Source: Leucosporidium creatinivorum
Taxonomy: Eukaryota; Basidiomycota; Microbotryomycetes; Leucosporidiales; Leucosporidiaceae
Direction: 5' to 3'
DNA length: 64,000 nt
Assembly (NCBI GenBank): GCA_001600635.1
Contig: BCKL01000001.1
Location: 1,034,808 to 1,098,807 of the forward strand
The notes below the pieces were generated by a model. It saw only the letters and a program-made list of their open reading frames with translations, ran no database searches and was not told where the DNA came from. Of this stretch, positions 54,034 through 64,000 are shown in pieces. Numbering within the stretch: position 1 is the first letter of the stretch; the number at the start of each line of letters is the position of its first letter. Made by a program: the position numbers and the translations under genes.

Positions 54034-55189
54034 TCAATAATCCAGCCAGTGATGCTTCCCCCCACCTCCCATAGACCTCTCAGCCAGCTCCGGCGCACTC
54101 CGAGTCCTCGCAACAACTCCCCCGCGAAAGCTCGGCGCAGGCGGCTGCAGCAGGCTCGGCACGCTCCTTGCCCTCCACTGGGGTCCAACGCTCTGCTGCT
54201 TCCATTCTTCGACGCGCGATATTCCCGAGATACGCTTCGTCTCGTTGCGAAGGCGAACGCTGGAGATGGAGGGCGCGGGAGAGACGTCCGGCGAGGAGCG
54301 AGGAGAGGGCGGCTCTGCGGCTGCGCGGTGCTGAGGGAGGTAGGGGTGGTTGTTGGCCAGCTTGGACGATGGAGTCGAGTCGTGGCTCTTGCGTTTGAAG
54401 GGAGAAGAGCCAGCGAGACCGCAGGTTAGGACGGAGATGAGGCCGCCGAGGAAGCGACGATGACCTTGCTTGGCGCGAGCGGCGAGGAGGGCTTCCTGCT
54501 CCTTTGCCTCGCGCTGCTTCTGCTTTTCGAAGTGTCTCTTGGCTGCTTCCAGCTCGAGCTCGGTAGTCGCCGACTGCTGGATCCTGTCGGTGTAGCGAGA
54601 CGGGATCAGCTCTCGGCGATCATCTCGGCGGGGTCCAAAGAGGAGAAGGAGCGACTCACTCGGACAGACGTCGCTTGTGCTTGATAGCCAGATCCTCAAA
54701 GTCCATGATCCTAGTCGTAGTAGGTGCCTGCTCTCTCCTCTTCCTCTCCTTGGCGGCCTTCCCGAGCCACTCTCCGACTCCCGTCACCATCCTTTCCTCC
54801 GTCTGACTCCCTCGACGACCGCTGAAAGGTCGATCCTTGTGTCCCGTGATGGTGAAAGTGGAAGGAGCGCTGAGGTCGATCATGGTGCTGCTGCGGCGCT
54901 GCAGAAGAGTCTGAGGGCGGTGCTGGTGCGAGAAGGAGGCTGGACGGCGAGTCGGCTCGGGTCGTCGAGGGGTGTCCAGGATCGGAGAGAGGAAGGGTGC
55001 AGGCCTGCTTGAGAGACGCTGAGAGGATCTCTTACGCCTCAGGGCTTGCTGTGCGAGGTGAGCGTCGACGGAGAGGGAGCGAGGTGGCTGACGGCGAGGT
55101 GCGACGGGAAGCGGAGCTGAGAGGGGAGCTTTGTAGTCGAGCCAGTCTTCCTCCTCGTCCACAGCATCCAGAGGAGTGATCCGTGCCAT
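54034..55189 (-). CDS. Orphan basic protein with WLDY motif at both ends
   Basis: Two exons, minus strand: 54660-55189 and 54034-54583; 359 aa. I do not recognise a family. The ATG at 55189 is chosen because an acidic N-terminus (ITPLDAVDEEEDWLDYK) follows. The sequence is mostly disordered and basic with Ser-Arg-Pro clusters. A helical stretch spans the exon junction: EWLGKAAKERKRREQ, then ELELEAAKRHFEKQKQREAK EQEALLAARAKQ, a likely coiled coil. Next is a short hydrophobic patch GGLISVLTCGLAG. The very last residues are HHWLDY, repeating the N-terminal DWLDY. Several ARSVPSLL/RSAPEL-type motifs recur near the end. Confidence 0.6.
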
Positions 55190-55656
55190 CTCGTACTTGA
55201 GGGTTGAGACGGGAGCTCGAGACGAAGGGAAGAGGAAGAAGGACAAGAGGCGGGGCAAGCAGCTCGGCTGACCTTTTGGAGCTCCGAGCGAGACGATCTC
55301 AAGCCGCCTCAGTTCTGTAGCGGGTCTAAAGCAATGGCGGGAGATGAATAGAGAAGGTATCAACCCATGTCGACAGCCACCACCGAGCCCAGGCCTCACA
55401 GCAAGGAGTCTGGCAACTCAAACCTTTCGGAGCTCGGTCACCTCTCGCTGGCGTTGCTGCTCGAGGTGCAGCTTGTTGGGCGTGCAGAGGCGAGCATACT
55501 GCTGGTACGGGAGTGTAGCATAGACTCTACCTTCCCCCAACCTTCCCGAAGCCTCTGCAGCCTCTCCCGAGCTCGACCTCTGCCAAGCAAGATTGCCGAA
55601 GCCCTCGCAGCAAGTACAACAAGTTCCAGACCTGTTACAACACAGCTCTACACTAC
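55190..55656. other. Leader of the WLDY gene and 3' flank of the glycosyltransferase
   Basis: About 470 bp between two minus-strand genes. The plus-strand open frame here has no conserved motif. Nothing else seen. Confidence 0.35.
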
Positions 55657-57976
55657 TCAGCCCAGCGACCACTGATTCGCGAGTGTCTCGAACGATACGA
55701 GCCTGTCAAAGTCGGCGTCGGCGAGGGAGGATCAGCTCGGCGCTCAGTCCGGCGAGGCAACAAGGCGAGAACTCACGCGCTGTCTAAGCCGCAATCCAGG
55801 TTCTCCCTCCCTGGTTCTCGCCGCCAGGACTCTTGAATGTCCTTGTCGAACTCGGGGAAGATGGTGATGGTGCGATCAGGCTGACCGCGAAGGAAGGACG
55901 CTGCTCGGCGCCGAGGGAGGGGAGAGAGAGCGGGAGCGGGGTCAGCTCGTCGATCAGGAGGACCAAGAAAAGGAGATCACTCACCAATCTTCCCAAACCC
56001 ACTCTGCTCAGTAATGATCCTAAAATCCGTCTCGGCCAAACTCCAGCTCTCGACGACCGAATCCCAAGCCCCCTCCATTGTCTCCCTCTCCCTCTTCTCG
56101 ACCGTATCACTCTTCTTGACCCCCAACTTCAACAACGGATCCGTATGCTTGGCCCTCAACCCCGAGACTACGACCTTGTCCGGAAATTTGGCGAGGGCGT
56201 CGGCTTTGAGCGCCTCGGAGTCGCTGACGAGGTAGTAGATAATGCGTTGGGAGGGGAGAGCGTACCGTGCGGCTACTTGGGCGGCGCAGGTGAAGAAGAT
56301 GGAGTGGCGCTCGACGGTGTTGATCGAGTCGAGGCGGGCGTTCTTCATGCTTTCGTCGCCGGTGCGGATTTGTATGCCTGTGTTGAATCGGGTCTAGGTC
56401 AGCTCCCACTCACGACGCCGCGAAGACGAGAGAAGAGACAACGCACCAATGGAGAAGATGGTCGGCAGAGCAAACACGGAGGAGTACTCGGTGATCATCG
56501 CTAGCGCGGCGGGTTTCGGTCGAATGAGGTAGCTGATCATGCACGAAAAGGCGGTCTGTGGCTCGAGGCCAATGTTGTCGAGCGTGCGTTTAATGGACGG
56601 GTACCTGAAGGAGCGGATGATGAGACCTCGGTTGATGAGGAGCTGCAGAGGTGAAGGGGTTAGCGCTCGGCGGCGAGTGGAGGAAAGGGGAGAGCTGACC
56701 CGAATCCATCGTGCTGGCTTGTTGACCCAATCCGTCGTCGAGAAGAACTCATCCAACTTATCCCTCGTCCACTGCATCACATAAATCCTCTCCCTCCCCT
56801 CGACATTCTCCTTCCTCCCGTAAATCGGATGCTCCTCCTCGGCCTGCTTCACGAAGGGGTACGACCAGTCGATCCCATGGGGCGAGTCGAAGAGCAGGTC
56901 GAAGGGGATGGTGTTCTGCCAATTGATAGCGAGAACTCGACGGGTGACGAGCGCGTAGAGGAAGGTCGTGGCGATGCCGAGGAGGCGGTCGGCGATGCCT
57001 CCGCAGCGTTCGGTCGAGGGGATGAAGGCTTCGATGAGGTGTAGGCCGCGATGACCGAGCATGGTCTGTGAGGCATCAAGGTCAGCTCTGGGAGCGAAAG
57101 GAGACTCTTACGACTCACCTGACGATGCTGCAGCTCGTAGCCCGAGAAAGTCTTGGAGACGGCAGCGCAGCTGACCGAGCCTGCGATGACACCAGATTCC
57201 TTTTCATCCTTAAGCGCCAAGTACTTGTCATGCGATCCCGAGGCGTACCACGAGAGGACGACCTTGTCGGGATCAGGGAAGGCGAGGGCGGGATTGGGCG
57301 TGGAGCGAATGCCGAGGCCGACTCCTTGACCTGCTAGGCGGGCTGGTCGGGTCTTGAGTAGCCAGTTGCGGACCGAAGTGTCGTACTGTAAACGCGGAAG
57401 AGTCAGCGGAATGTAACAGGACGAGTAGAAAACGACTCACGGGGTTCAGCTCGGCGACGACCTTTGTCAAGCTCTCGTGCGGCTCAACCTGACCTCCCCT
57501 CCACTCCCAGCTACGTAGTACGAGCTCCTCCTTCGTCCACACCTTCGGCCTCTGCGGCACCTTGAGCCTATCTGCCATCCTGTTGCGGACGTCGGCCATT
57601 CGATCCTTGACGGGACCGAGCAGCTTGCCTTGCAGCTTGCTCGGGTTCGGGGGCGAGTTGAGAAGGATGATGGTGTTGCCTGCTTTATCTCTGCCTGCTG
57701 TGAGATGGTTGGCGACAGCAGCGCAGTCCGTCTAAGAGGGTGGACAATAGGACGCGGCTCAGCGTGAACTCCTCGCTTCTTCATATAGCTGCTGCCGAGA
57801 GAAGAGCTTACACCAGAGCAGGGAGCAGATTCTTCATTTTGTTTTACCGCCGAGGTATGCACGCCGTCCTGAGGTGCGCTGAGGCGAGACGAGGCCCAGC
57901 AAGCCAGAACGACGAGGGAAGCGAGCAGGACGATTCGGCGGACGAGCGAAGAAGAGAAGCGACTGGATAAGACCAT
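55657..57976 (-). CDS. Fucosyltransferase-like type II membrane glycosyltransferase
   Basis: Eight exons, minus strand: 57812-57976, 57441-57731, 57119-57385, 56700-57065, 56447-56642, 55985-56377, 55777-55900 and 55657-55702; 615 aa. It starts with a type II anchor (RRIVLLASLVVLACWASS, about 13-30). The fold resembles GT-B fucosyltransferases of the plant FUT1/GT37 and NodZ/O-FucT type. Near residue 262 CGGIADRLLGIATTFLYALVTRRVLAIN matches the pattern of a Gly-rich loop, Asn/Asp-Arg and Ala-Leu-Leu-Thr-Arg-Val-Leu. GIQIRTGDE at about 429-437 stands where the family has the GDP-fucose-binding H-x-R-x-x-D-like motif. The neighbouring divergent gene looks like a GDP-fucose transporter, which supports a fucose role. 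Donor and acceptor are inferred, not shown. Confidence 0.6.
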
Positions 57977-58306
57977 CCCTCCTGCTCCGTAGTCCTGTAG
58001 TCGATCCTGAGCGGGTCCCGATTGCTGGACCGAGATGTGATAACCTAGTCTAGTGTGAAGTCGGAAGCCAACCGTCGAGAGTCGCGTCCCGGATCCCTAG
58101 GCCTCCTCGTTTCCTCAACTTGCGCTCTCTTTCTCCTCCCCTTCACCTCGTCTTCCAACTTCGTCTCTCGGCTCGGCGTTCGCTTCGTCTTCTTCGGCTC
58201 CCCTTCGCTCGTACAGCACAGCACTCTACACGACTACACAACTCGGACCCTCTCGCGCGCTCGCTCCCTCTCCCTTCTCACAGCACAAAAGCAGCCAACG
58301 ACCAGC
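57977..58306. promoter_or_regulatory. Divergent promoter of the glycosyltransferase and transporter genes
   Basis: 330 bp between the two start codons, pyrimidine-rich on the transporter side (58100-58290). A shared promoter would allow joint control of transporter and transferase; no motif is claimed. Confidence 0.45.
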
Positions 58307-60142
58307 ATGTCCCGTCAGCCAGATTACCAGCGGGTGCCCAACGAGGAGACGATCGAGATGAAGGTTAGCAACTCTCGCAGTGGCAGCATCTCCAATGGCA
58401 GCCTTCACCCGCAGGAAGAGGCGCCCCCTTCGCAGCTCAAGGTCACTGGAGTCGTCGTCTTCTATCTCGTCGCCGCCATCGTCGTGAGTCTTGTTGTAAA
58501 GCTACAATACAGGATACAAACGAGTAGGAGCTGCTGGAACACTGCAGACCGCGTGCTGTAGCTGTACAGGCTATCAAGAGCGAGGGAGGGCGCGTGGAGG
58601 GTTTCGTGCGCGATAGAGGCTAACTCACGCGTTTCTGCTGCTCTTCTGCTGCTGTAGATGGTCATGGTGAACAAGGTAGGCTTTTCTTGTATCTTTTAGA
58701 CTTCTACACCTGCTCACAGCCGCTCTTCTCTCTTCTGCAGTGGGTGCTCAACGCCGTCAAGGTACGAACCTTTCGCTTCCCGTCTCTTTTGCCCATCACG
58801 ATTCTTACCCTTCGTTCTGCCCTACACCAGGTCCCACTATTCTTCCTCTTCTGCCAACTCGGCATCGCCGTCATCCTCCTGCATCTATGTGCTCTCTTCG
58901 GTGAGTCTCGGCTCCCCCAACTTCGCAACGCGCGACGATCTCAGCTCATCGGTTCCACTCTACAGGCTACATGAAGCTGCCTCACGTCAACATGACCGTT
59001 TCGAGGGGACTGGCTCCTCTCATTTCGTGCAATGTGCTCGGTCTCGCCTTCAACACCTACTGCCTTCGTACGTCGAGCTCACCCTGTCCAAGCTGCTCGT
59101 CCTCCGTAGCTAAACACCTGTGTGCTCTACAGAATATGTTGACGCGTCTTTCTACGTGTGTACTTCAGCTGCAAGCTCCTCAGCGCATCAGCTAATCCAC
59201 TCCCCCTTCGCAGCAAATCGCCCGAGGCCTCGTCCTCCCCTTCACCGTCTTCTTCTCCTGGTGGCTCCTCCGCACCAAGTCATCGGTCCCCACCCTCGCA
59301 GCCGTCGGACTCGTCTGCATTGGGTTCATGGCCGGAGTCTCGGCCGAGAACATGTCCACGTCCTTCATCGGCGTCGCCCTCGGAGTCGCTTCCTCCGTGA
59401 CGACCGCCGTACACGCCATTGTCGTCAAGCGCTCCCTCGCCGTCGTTAGTGGAACCCTCGACCTCGCTTACTACTCCAACTTGCTCTCGGCGCTCGTGAT
59501 CCTCCCCTTCGTTCTCGTTAGCGGGGAGGTCTTCACCGTTCTCGAGATGGTCGCGGGAGAGGGAGAGGAGGGACAGTTCGGCACGTTCCTCATTGGTGCT
59601 GCCGTCACTGTGAGTAGTGACATTTGCTCCAGCGCCGAGCCGAGCTGACCCATCGCGGTTGGAACAGGGTGTCTTCGGTTTCCTCATTTGCATCGCCGGA
59701 TTCCTCTCCATCAAGGTCACCTCGCCCATCTCGCACATGGTGTCTGCTGGTGAGTACTAATCGTATTGCTCGCTAGCGCCAGCGCTGACAAACAACCCCT
59801 ACAGCCGTTCGTGGTGTCCTCCAGACCTTCCTCGGCATCTGGTGCTTCGGCGATGTCGTTGGCAGCGGTCGCGCCTTCGGCATCGTGTTCATCCTCTCTG
59901 GATCCGTCTTCTACGTCTGTACGTGGCCTCTCCTTGCTCCCTCGCGTCCCCGCGAACCGAGCTGACCTCCCTTCGCACCCCTCGCAGACACCAAGTCGGT
60001 GGAGCAGAACGCCCCTCGCCCAGAGCAGCCTCCTTCGCGCGCTCCTAGCGTATCAGCGGGAGCAACCCCAGGAGCGCACTACGCACAGACGTTCCCTCCT
60101 GCCGAAGGGTCGCAGGCGGAGGAGAAGGAGAGGCGGTTTTAA
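58307..60142 (+). CDS. GDP-fucose transporter-like nucleotide-sugar transporter (SLC35C family)
   Basis: Ten exons: 58307-58483, 58658-58675 (18 nt), 58741-58761 (21 nt), 58831-58900, 58966-59067, 59133-59155, 59214-59609, 59668-59749, 59805-59918 and 59988-60142; 385 aa. About ten hydrophobic helices belong to the drug/metabolite transporter superfamily. Close to SLC35C1 are VVFYLVAAIVMVMVNKWVL, YVDASFYQIARGLVLPFTV, GFMAGVSAE, AIVVKRSLAVVSGTLDLAYY with SNLLSALVILPFVLVSGE, and FLSIKVTSPISHMVSAAVRG. Such carriers bring GDP-fucose into the Golgi lumen. The start is the first ATG after a CT-rich leader. Intron 1 is long (174 nt). Specificity for another nucleotide sugar cannot be excluded. Confidence 0.75.
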
Positions 60143-60365
60143 GGAGAGGAGGTGGGACTTGAAGTAGAGATGGCATTGGCGGCGATGAGGGGAGGGTCAA
60201 TGATTATGCTGCATCTTTTAGACACTTTTTCGAGTCTGTAGGACTGCGAGCAACGACGGCGACGAGGAGCTGTGCAATGCCGGCGAGTCGTCGACCTTCG
60301 GCGCGAGCTGGGCAGGGTTGCTTTCCTGCCTCACCCGCTCTTTGCTTCGACTGGCCACAGCAACG

Positions 60366-61918
60366 ATGCAACGAGCTCCCATAGGGCTCTCCAAGGCCGC
60401 CAAGGAGGTAAGTTCTACTCTGCTACATCCTCCTCAGCTTTCCCCCCCCACTGACTTTCGCCACTCGTCGTCGAGCAGGTCTGGCTCCGGGCGACGACTC
60501 CCGCCAATGTGCGAGGAGGCGCCAAAGTCCCCCACACTACACCACACCTCCATCACTCGCACCCTTACCCTCACCCACCCGCTGCACCTCAACCTCTCAG
60601 CGCCGCGTCTGCGAAGCACCCCGCAGGCGCTTTCATTCGCTCCATCGCGGACGGAGTGTTCAAGAGCATCAAGAGTAGCTCCTACGCTCATCCTCATGGT
60701 CCCTACTCGCCCTCCCGTCTCGGCCCTCGCCCGTCGACTTTCGCTCCCCGTCGTCCCCCTCCTCCTCGCTTTGGCGCCGGATCCGCTCGCCCCTCCTTCC
60801 AGCGACCTTCCACCACCCAAGTCGGATTGGGAGCGGCTCGCAACTTTTCGGCGGGGCAGGGCGTGTTCGCCAATGTGGTGAACAATGTGCCGTTGGGATT
60901 GAGGGCGTTGGGAGGGGTCGGAGTGGATGAGAGGAAGTGGAAGAAGGCTAGGAAGGGATTGAGGAAGGAGATGAAGAGGGAGGGGGAGCAGAAGGAGAAC
61001 TTGGGAGGGAGTAGGCTTTGGATGAGCAAGAAGGCCGAGATGGACCTCTACTTCACCGCTCCCGCCTCCGCCGTCGCCGAGGTCGCTTCCGAGAAGGCTC
61101 AGGAGGAGCTCACCACCCGTCTCCCCGTCGTCCTCATCATTGACGTCGAGCCCGAGCTCGCTTTCACCTCCGCCAACTCCTCTCCCTCCTCTTCCGCCCT
61201 CCTCGACCCCAGCTGGCGCCTCCTCACCCCCTCCGTCATCTCCCACTTCTCCACCATCACCACCTCGTACGAATCCCACGCGCACCGTATCCGAGCGCTA
61301 CACCACCGTCTCCTCGCCGCGGGGGTGTTCGACGACCCAACCACTCAGACGAGCTTGGAGATCTGGCGAGCGCATGATGGGAGGGAGGTCAAAGAGGTTC
61401 ATGTGACGTTCGGAGGGGGATGGGATGTCAGGGATGTGAGGAGCGTGGTTGGCTGGACTGGGGGAGAGAGGGCGGGGATGTGGTGCAGGGTCGTTGATTT
61501 GGAGGAGGAGAGGGAGAGCAGGATGAGGGAGAGCGAGGAGGTGGAGGGTTCGGAGATGACGGCGACGTCTTGCTCTGAGCATGAGCACGAGCGCGACTCG
61601 CAGGAGATCCACCAGGCCATTTCCTCGACTTTCATCCTCCCCGACCCCCTCTCCGACCACTCCCTCAGCGCCGACTCGCTCGGACTTTCCCCTCCTCTCT
61701 CCCCCACCGCTTCCTCCTGCGGCGACACGCTCTCGTGGAACGACTGGGATATGCAATCGGCGCCGGGCGTCGGAGTAGGAGGAGATTATGGCGAGGAGGC
61801 GTGCCCTTGGGATGATGCGAGGGAGACGGCGCAGGAGCAGGAGGAGCAGAGCTCGGCGTTGAGCAGGAGTTATGAGGAAGAAGTCAGGTCGTTCTTGGGT
61901 CAGTTGGATAGGTTTTAG
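60366..61918 (+). CDS. Conserved-looking orphan protein, possibly mitochondrial
   Basis: Two exons: 60366-60407 and 60479-61918; 493 aa. I do not recognise a named family. The N-terminus MQRAPIGLSKAAKEVVWLRA is basic and amphipathic, as in mitochondrial targeting. A well-ordered core follows a Pro/His-rich stretch: AFIRSIADGVFKSIKSSSYA, then GLGAARNFSAGQGVFANVVN, LGLRALGG, KARKGLRKEMKRE and LTTRLPVVLIIDVEPEL. A second folded part (HAHRIRALHHRLLAAGVFDD, KEVHVTFGGGWDVRDVRSVVG) precedes an acidic, disordered C-terminus ending FLGQLDRF. The single long second exon is unusual among the intron-rich neighbours. Confidence 0.65.
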
Positions 61919-62023
61919 TGGGGTCCGATTAGTTTGCTCTCTGTTCTGTCTCTCTCCACGCTCGTTTACTGCACTTCATGATATCGCGTCCACGTTCAAC
62001 TGCCCCGACGCGAGGCGAGCCTT

Positions 62024-63208
62024 TTATTCGAGAGTCGTTCTACTCAGCGCCGCGACCAGCTCGTTCTGTAACCGATCCATCTCCCTCTTCTTCTCGTCCT
62101 CCATCTTACTCTCCGCCTTCCCTACTTCCCGCTCCGCCTCACTCGCAGCCAGCGTCTCGTCCAACTCTGCCCAAAACGAAGCGGGCTTGTCGTCTATCCG
62201 CTCGGAGGGAGCCCATTGTAGCGCGAGGTCGTTGAATGCTTCGAGGTGCTCTTTTGTTGAGGGGAGGAAGAGGATTTTGAAGAGGGGAGCTGTGAAGCAG
62301 GGGAGTCAGCCGTGTGAAGGTTCGCCGAGGAATGAAGAGCTCACCAGCTTTCGAGATGTAAGGCGATTTGGCGGATGAGGTGGCGCTGGGATGTGTCCTG
62401 TTAGACGAGCGAGATCAGCATGAGTCTCTTAGCGGAGGTCGAGGCGACAGCACTCACGGATCGTCGTACATGTCTAGGCGGTTGCCGAGGATGACGAGTC
62501 GGCGGAGTTTTGCTGGATCCCAATTCTTGCGAAGCAGCTCGTTGAATAGCGGTCGAGGGCAGTGGGGCATGTACAGCAGGGTTACGGTCTCGAAGGTAAG
62601 GTCGTGCTAAGCGAGGAGAGAAGCTGCGAGTCAGCTCGGCGCTAGCAAAGGTCTGCGAAAGGGAAGCTCACCTCGGCCTTGAGGGCATCCAGACCCTCGT
62701 CCAGGAAGTATTCGTAATCCTCTTCAGCAAAGACAGGATCATAGATGGTCGTCTTAGCCTGCAGCTGTACACCGAAGGGAAAAAGTCTGAGCTTGCGGAG
62801 AGCTTAGCGACCGAGAGAAGCGACGTACAGCATCTCCGATCTCGGCAATGAGCTCTTGCAGAAGGATGAACTGCTCTTGAGATTTGCGAGAGTCGGCGAC
62901 GCTCCCCAGGCCGAGGCAGACGAGCGAGACGGGTGGAGGGCAGGGAGAAGGAGCGCCGGGCTGCGAGGAAGGTAGAAGGGCGTTCCGTAGGAGTTCTGTA
63001 CCATCAAGATCAGTCTCAGAGATGCTCTGAGACGTTCAGAACCGAACTCACCTCGACAGGCAGCGAGGTAGCCGCTCTCGACGAGAGCTGCTCGACGAGC
63101 TTCAACGCGTTCAGCGACGGATCTCTCCCTGGGCTTGTTGGATTTCCCCTTGCGATTCTTGGGGGTCCGGACTTTCTTGTGAGAAACGTGTGTGAAATCC
63201 TCGGGCAT
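62024..63208 (-). CDS. SRR1-domain protein
   Basis: Six exons, minus strand: 63052-63208, 62829-62995, 62672-62764, 62458-62606, 62345-62397 and 62024-62289; 294 aa. A basic N-terminus (KKVRTPKNRKGKSNKPRERS) is followed by the SRR1-like domain: PPVSLVCLGLGSVADSRKSQ EQFILLQELIAEIG, TTIYDPVFAEEDYEYFLDEG, FETVTLLYMPHCPRPLFNEL LRKNW and LVILGNRLDMYDD. SRR1 was named in Arabidopsis for light and clock responses; in fungi the relatives (Ber1) are linked to microtubule stability and haem metabolism, and the biochemical role is unsettled. A helical acidic/basic tail (SEAEREVGKAESKMEDEKKR) ends the protein. It is divergent from the gene at 63315. Confidence 0.82.
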
Positions 63209-63314
63209 GATTGAGAGCAGAACAGCTCAGAACAGGAAGACGTCGAAGGGCAAGAAGTTGAAAGAGAAGCTTGGCTCCTGCGTTATTGCTCGTCTACATA
63301 ATACTCGCTCTACG

Positions 63315-64000
63315 ATGGACCCGCAGTTCTACACACAGTTCAACAGTGCTCAGCCTGCTGCTCCCTCGACCAACACCTCGCTCGCTCAACTGCTGCATCG
63401 CGCCGACGTCCTTTCGACCGCTTTCAACAACCATCACTCGTCCTCTTTCAACAATGTCCAGTCCTGCCAGTCTGCCTTCACTCAGCTACAGAACCTGCTC
63501 GCTATGCCTTCGACGCCGGTGACTAGGTCGCGGCCAGAGGGCGGCATGAAGGAGCGAGGGATGATCAAGGTGCGTTTCGTTCAACTATGCGCGGGTCGCT
63601 GGGCTGCAGGGCTGACTCGTGCGGGTTGGCTACAGGTACAAGAAGTCATCGAAGAAGCGCTCGCTGGCGTACGAGAGGATCTCGGCAAGATGGAGCGAGA
63701 CGTCGAGCAGCTCAATGCCCTCCTCTTCGAAGCCGATCTCTTCCTCGCCACGCCTGGAACCGCTCTACAGCATGGACTGAACCCGAGGGAGGCGCTCACG
63801 CATGTCAGCGGACTGTTCGCTCAGTATCAGGCCGAGCTGATTAGGCTGAGGTAGGTTCGGCGCTCGGCGGAAGAGCTCGCCGAGTATGGAGCTGAATCTC
63901 TTTGTGACACATAGGGAGGTGCTCGCCGATTTCACGACCGAGGAGATTCAAGTGGACGAGTTTGTAGAGGAGTGGAGGGTCATGAAGGAGGTTGACAAGG
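63315..64000 (+). CDS. Helical protein of unknown function, 5' part
   Basis: Exons 63315-63569, 63636-63850 and 63915 to beyond the window end; phases agree. MDPQFYTQFNSAQPAAPSTN is followed by helical, heptad-like sequence (SLAQLLHRADVLSTAFNNHH; VQEVIEEALAGVREDLGKME RDVEQLNALLFEADLFL; LTHVSGLFAQYQAELIRLRE), so a coiled-coil or bundle protein is expected. I do not recognise a family. An upstream in-frame ATG exists at 63192, but it would overlap the start of the SRR1 gene on the other strand. Confidence 0.55.

Overview
The window is nuclear DNA from a basidiomycete fungus. The most likely group is Pucciniomycotina, Microbotryomycetes (red-yeast relatives). The evidence is a GC-rich, gene-dense layout, many short introns (mostly 50-75 nt) with a GTGAGT/GTGCGT donor, a CTGAC branch point close to a YAG acceptor, 5' UTR introns, and single-copy fungal housekeeping genes split into as many as 20 exons. 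I set exon borders by reading splice sites and checking phase; every multi-exon model that lies wholly inside the window closes in frame.

Layout. 1-6.7 kb: end of an APSES-domain gene (+), two F-box paralogues (-), and OGG1 8-oxoguanine glycosylase (-). 7.9-28.4 kb: NUP133 (+), UFD1 (-), acetoacetyl-CoA synthetase (-), NDC1 (-), a GT31 galactosyltransferase-like enzyme (-), ERI1 exonuclease (-) and SPC24 (+). 29-38.2 kb: splicing factor RSE1/SF3B3 (+), two tandem GT10 fucosyltransferases (-) and an mL57-like mitochondrial ribosomal protein (-). 39-52.2 kb is the accessory-looking part: a third F-box gene (+), an orphan 430-aa gene present twice in inverted orientation (40.7-42.3 kb and 49.0-50.6 kb) around a GPI-anchored-type secreted protein and a CDC25 phosphatase, then a fourth F-box gene (-). 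53.4-64 kb: an intron-containing tRNA-Thr, an orphan protein (-), a fucosyltransferase-like glycosyltransferase (-) divergent from a GDP-fucose-transporter-like gene (+), a second orphan (+), an SRR1-domain protein (-) and a partial gene (+) running off the end.

How genes work together. Three predicted fucosyltransferase-type enzymes and a nucleotide-sugar transporter that looks most like GDP-fucose carriers lie within about 26 kb, with a GT31 galactosyltransferase-type gene about 9 kb further away. They would suit a Golgi route adding fucose (and galactose) to wall or secreted glycans. The four F-box genes share their coding plan and also a long conserved non-coding leader, so they arose by duplication of whole gene-plus-promoter units; one copy carries two in-frame stops. 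NUP133, NDC1, SPC24 and CDC25 concern the nuclear pore or mitosis, but their proximity may be chance. I saw no transposon, virus-like element or CRISPR array.
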